6,155 nt of DNA from Zoogloeaceae bacterium. Lineage in GTDB: Bacteria > Pseudomonadota > Gammaproteobacteria > Burkholderiales > Rhodocyclaceae. Location of the stretch: assembly GCA_031274855.1 (NCBI GenBank), contig JAISPO010000044.1, positions 1 to 6,155 on the forward strand, given 5' to 3'. Under the pieces are notes generated by a model. The model was not told the DNA's origin and did not search any database. It was given only the letters and a program-made list of their open reading frames with translations. This document shows positions 5,826 to 6,155 of the stretch, in pieces. Numbering within the stretch: the stretch's first letter is position 1; every line of letters starts with the position of its first letter. The position numbers and the translations under genes are program-made.

Positions 5826-6155
5826 GCAAGTCGTTTGCGGTATTCGAGCGTTATCTCGCCAAAGAAATCTATCTGTCGACGGCGCTGGTGCTGACGGCTT
5901 TCTTAGCCTTGTTCTCTTTTTTCGATCTGGTCCATGAATTGACGAGTATCGGCAAGGGCGGCTATCAGCTTCATCATGCGGTCGGCTATGTGCTGCTGAC
6001 GCTGCCCGGGCGCGCTTACGAACTGTTTCCGGTTTGCGTCCTGATCGGCACACTCTACGCGCTGACGCTGCTGGCGCGTCATTCGGAAATCACTGTCCTG
6101 CGGGCTTCGGGGCTATCGACGGGGCGCATGTTGCTGGCGCTGGCCAAGATCGGCG
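5816..6155 (+). CDS. lptG: LPS export ABC transporter permease LptG, N-terminal 113 residues (cut by window edge)
   Basis: Partner of LptF in the LptB2FG lipopolysaccharide extractor of the inner membrane. The frame runs open to the right edge, covering roughly the first third of a protein normally about 350-360 residues long. Visible features: FERYLAKEIY (10-19), a first membrane segment about 21-42 (containing FFDLVHEL, 35-42, typical of LptG), then GKGGYQL (46-52) and a second segment about 55-86 with LLTLPGRAYELFPVCVLIGTL (60-80), followed by the cytoplasmic coupling segment ARHSEITVLRASGLS (87-101). These distinguish it from LptF. GTG 5816 is the only reasonable start in frame; it lies inside the end of lptF, giving a 10-nt overlap. 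Confidence 0.94.
   Translation, partial: MAISKSFAVFERYLAKEIYLSTALVLTAFLALFSFFDLVHELTSIGKGGYQLHHAVGYVLLTLPGRAYELFPVCVLIGTLYALTLLARHSEITVLRASGLSTGRMLLALAKIG

Overview
The window is a compact stretch of housekeeping chromosome from a Gram-negative proteobacterium, most likely a betaproteobacterium. The evidence is the gene order (a pepA-holC-valS operon divergent from lptF-lptG, shared by beta- and gammaproteobacteria), protein sequences that read like betaproteobacterial family members (for example the ValS start MELAKSFEP and the LptF start MIFRRA), and moderately GC-rich coding DNA. I cannot fix the genus from this sequence.

Layout. Positions 4617 down to 1 (minus strand) hold one operon: pepA (leucyl aminopeptidase, GTG start), holC (DNA polymerase III chi subunit, GTG start overlapping the pepA stop), an unrecognised 205-residue protein with a Pro/Ala hexapeptide repeat, and valS (valyl-tRNA synthetase, cut by the left edge after 675 residues). 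The first three genes are tightly packed: GTGA overlap, then TGA-C-ATG. A 52-nt gap precedes valS. Positions 5' of 4743 to the right edge (plus strand) hold lptF and the first 113 codons of lptG, overlapping by 10 nt. The 125-nt divergent region 4618-4742 contains a strong sigma70-type promoter for the pepA operon and a weaker candidate for lptF; their -10 elements lie almost on top of each other within an 11-bp palindrome. No stretch longer than 125 nt lacks a gene. I see no RNA gene, mobile element, CRISPR array or attachment site.

How the genes work together. LptF and LptG are the two membrane subunits of the LptB2FG ABC transporter that extracts lipopolysaccharide from the inner membrane. 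The opposite operon serves protein turnover (PepA), replication (HolC) and translation (ValS). The pairing is long-conserved neighbourhood rather than one pathway.

The part least explained by known families is the gene between holC and valS: a short N-terminal segment, a hydrophilic Pro/Ala linker encoded by ten in-register 18-bp units with signs of 36-bp and then 18-bp duplication, and a helical C-terminus. The next most unusual feature is a run of nine C (coding strand) just before the valS start, where no Shine-Dalgarno sequence is visible. Otherwise the region looks ordinary.
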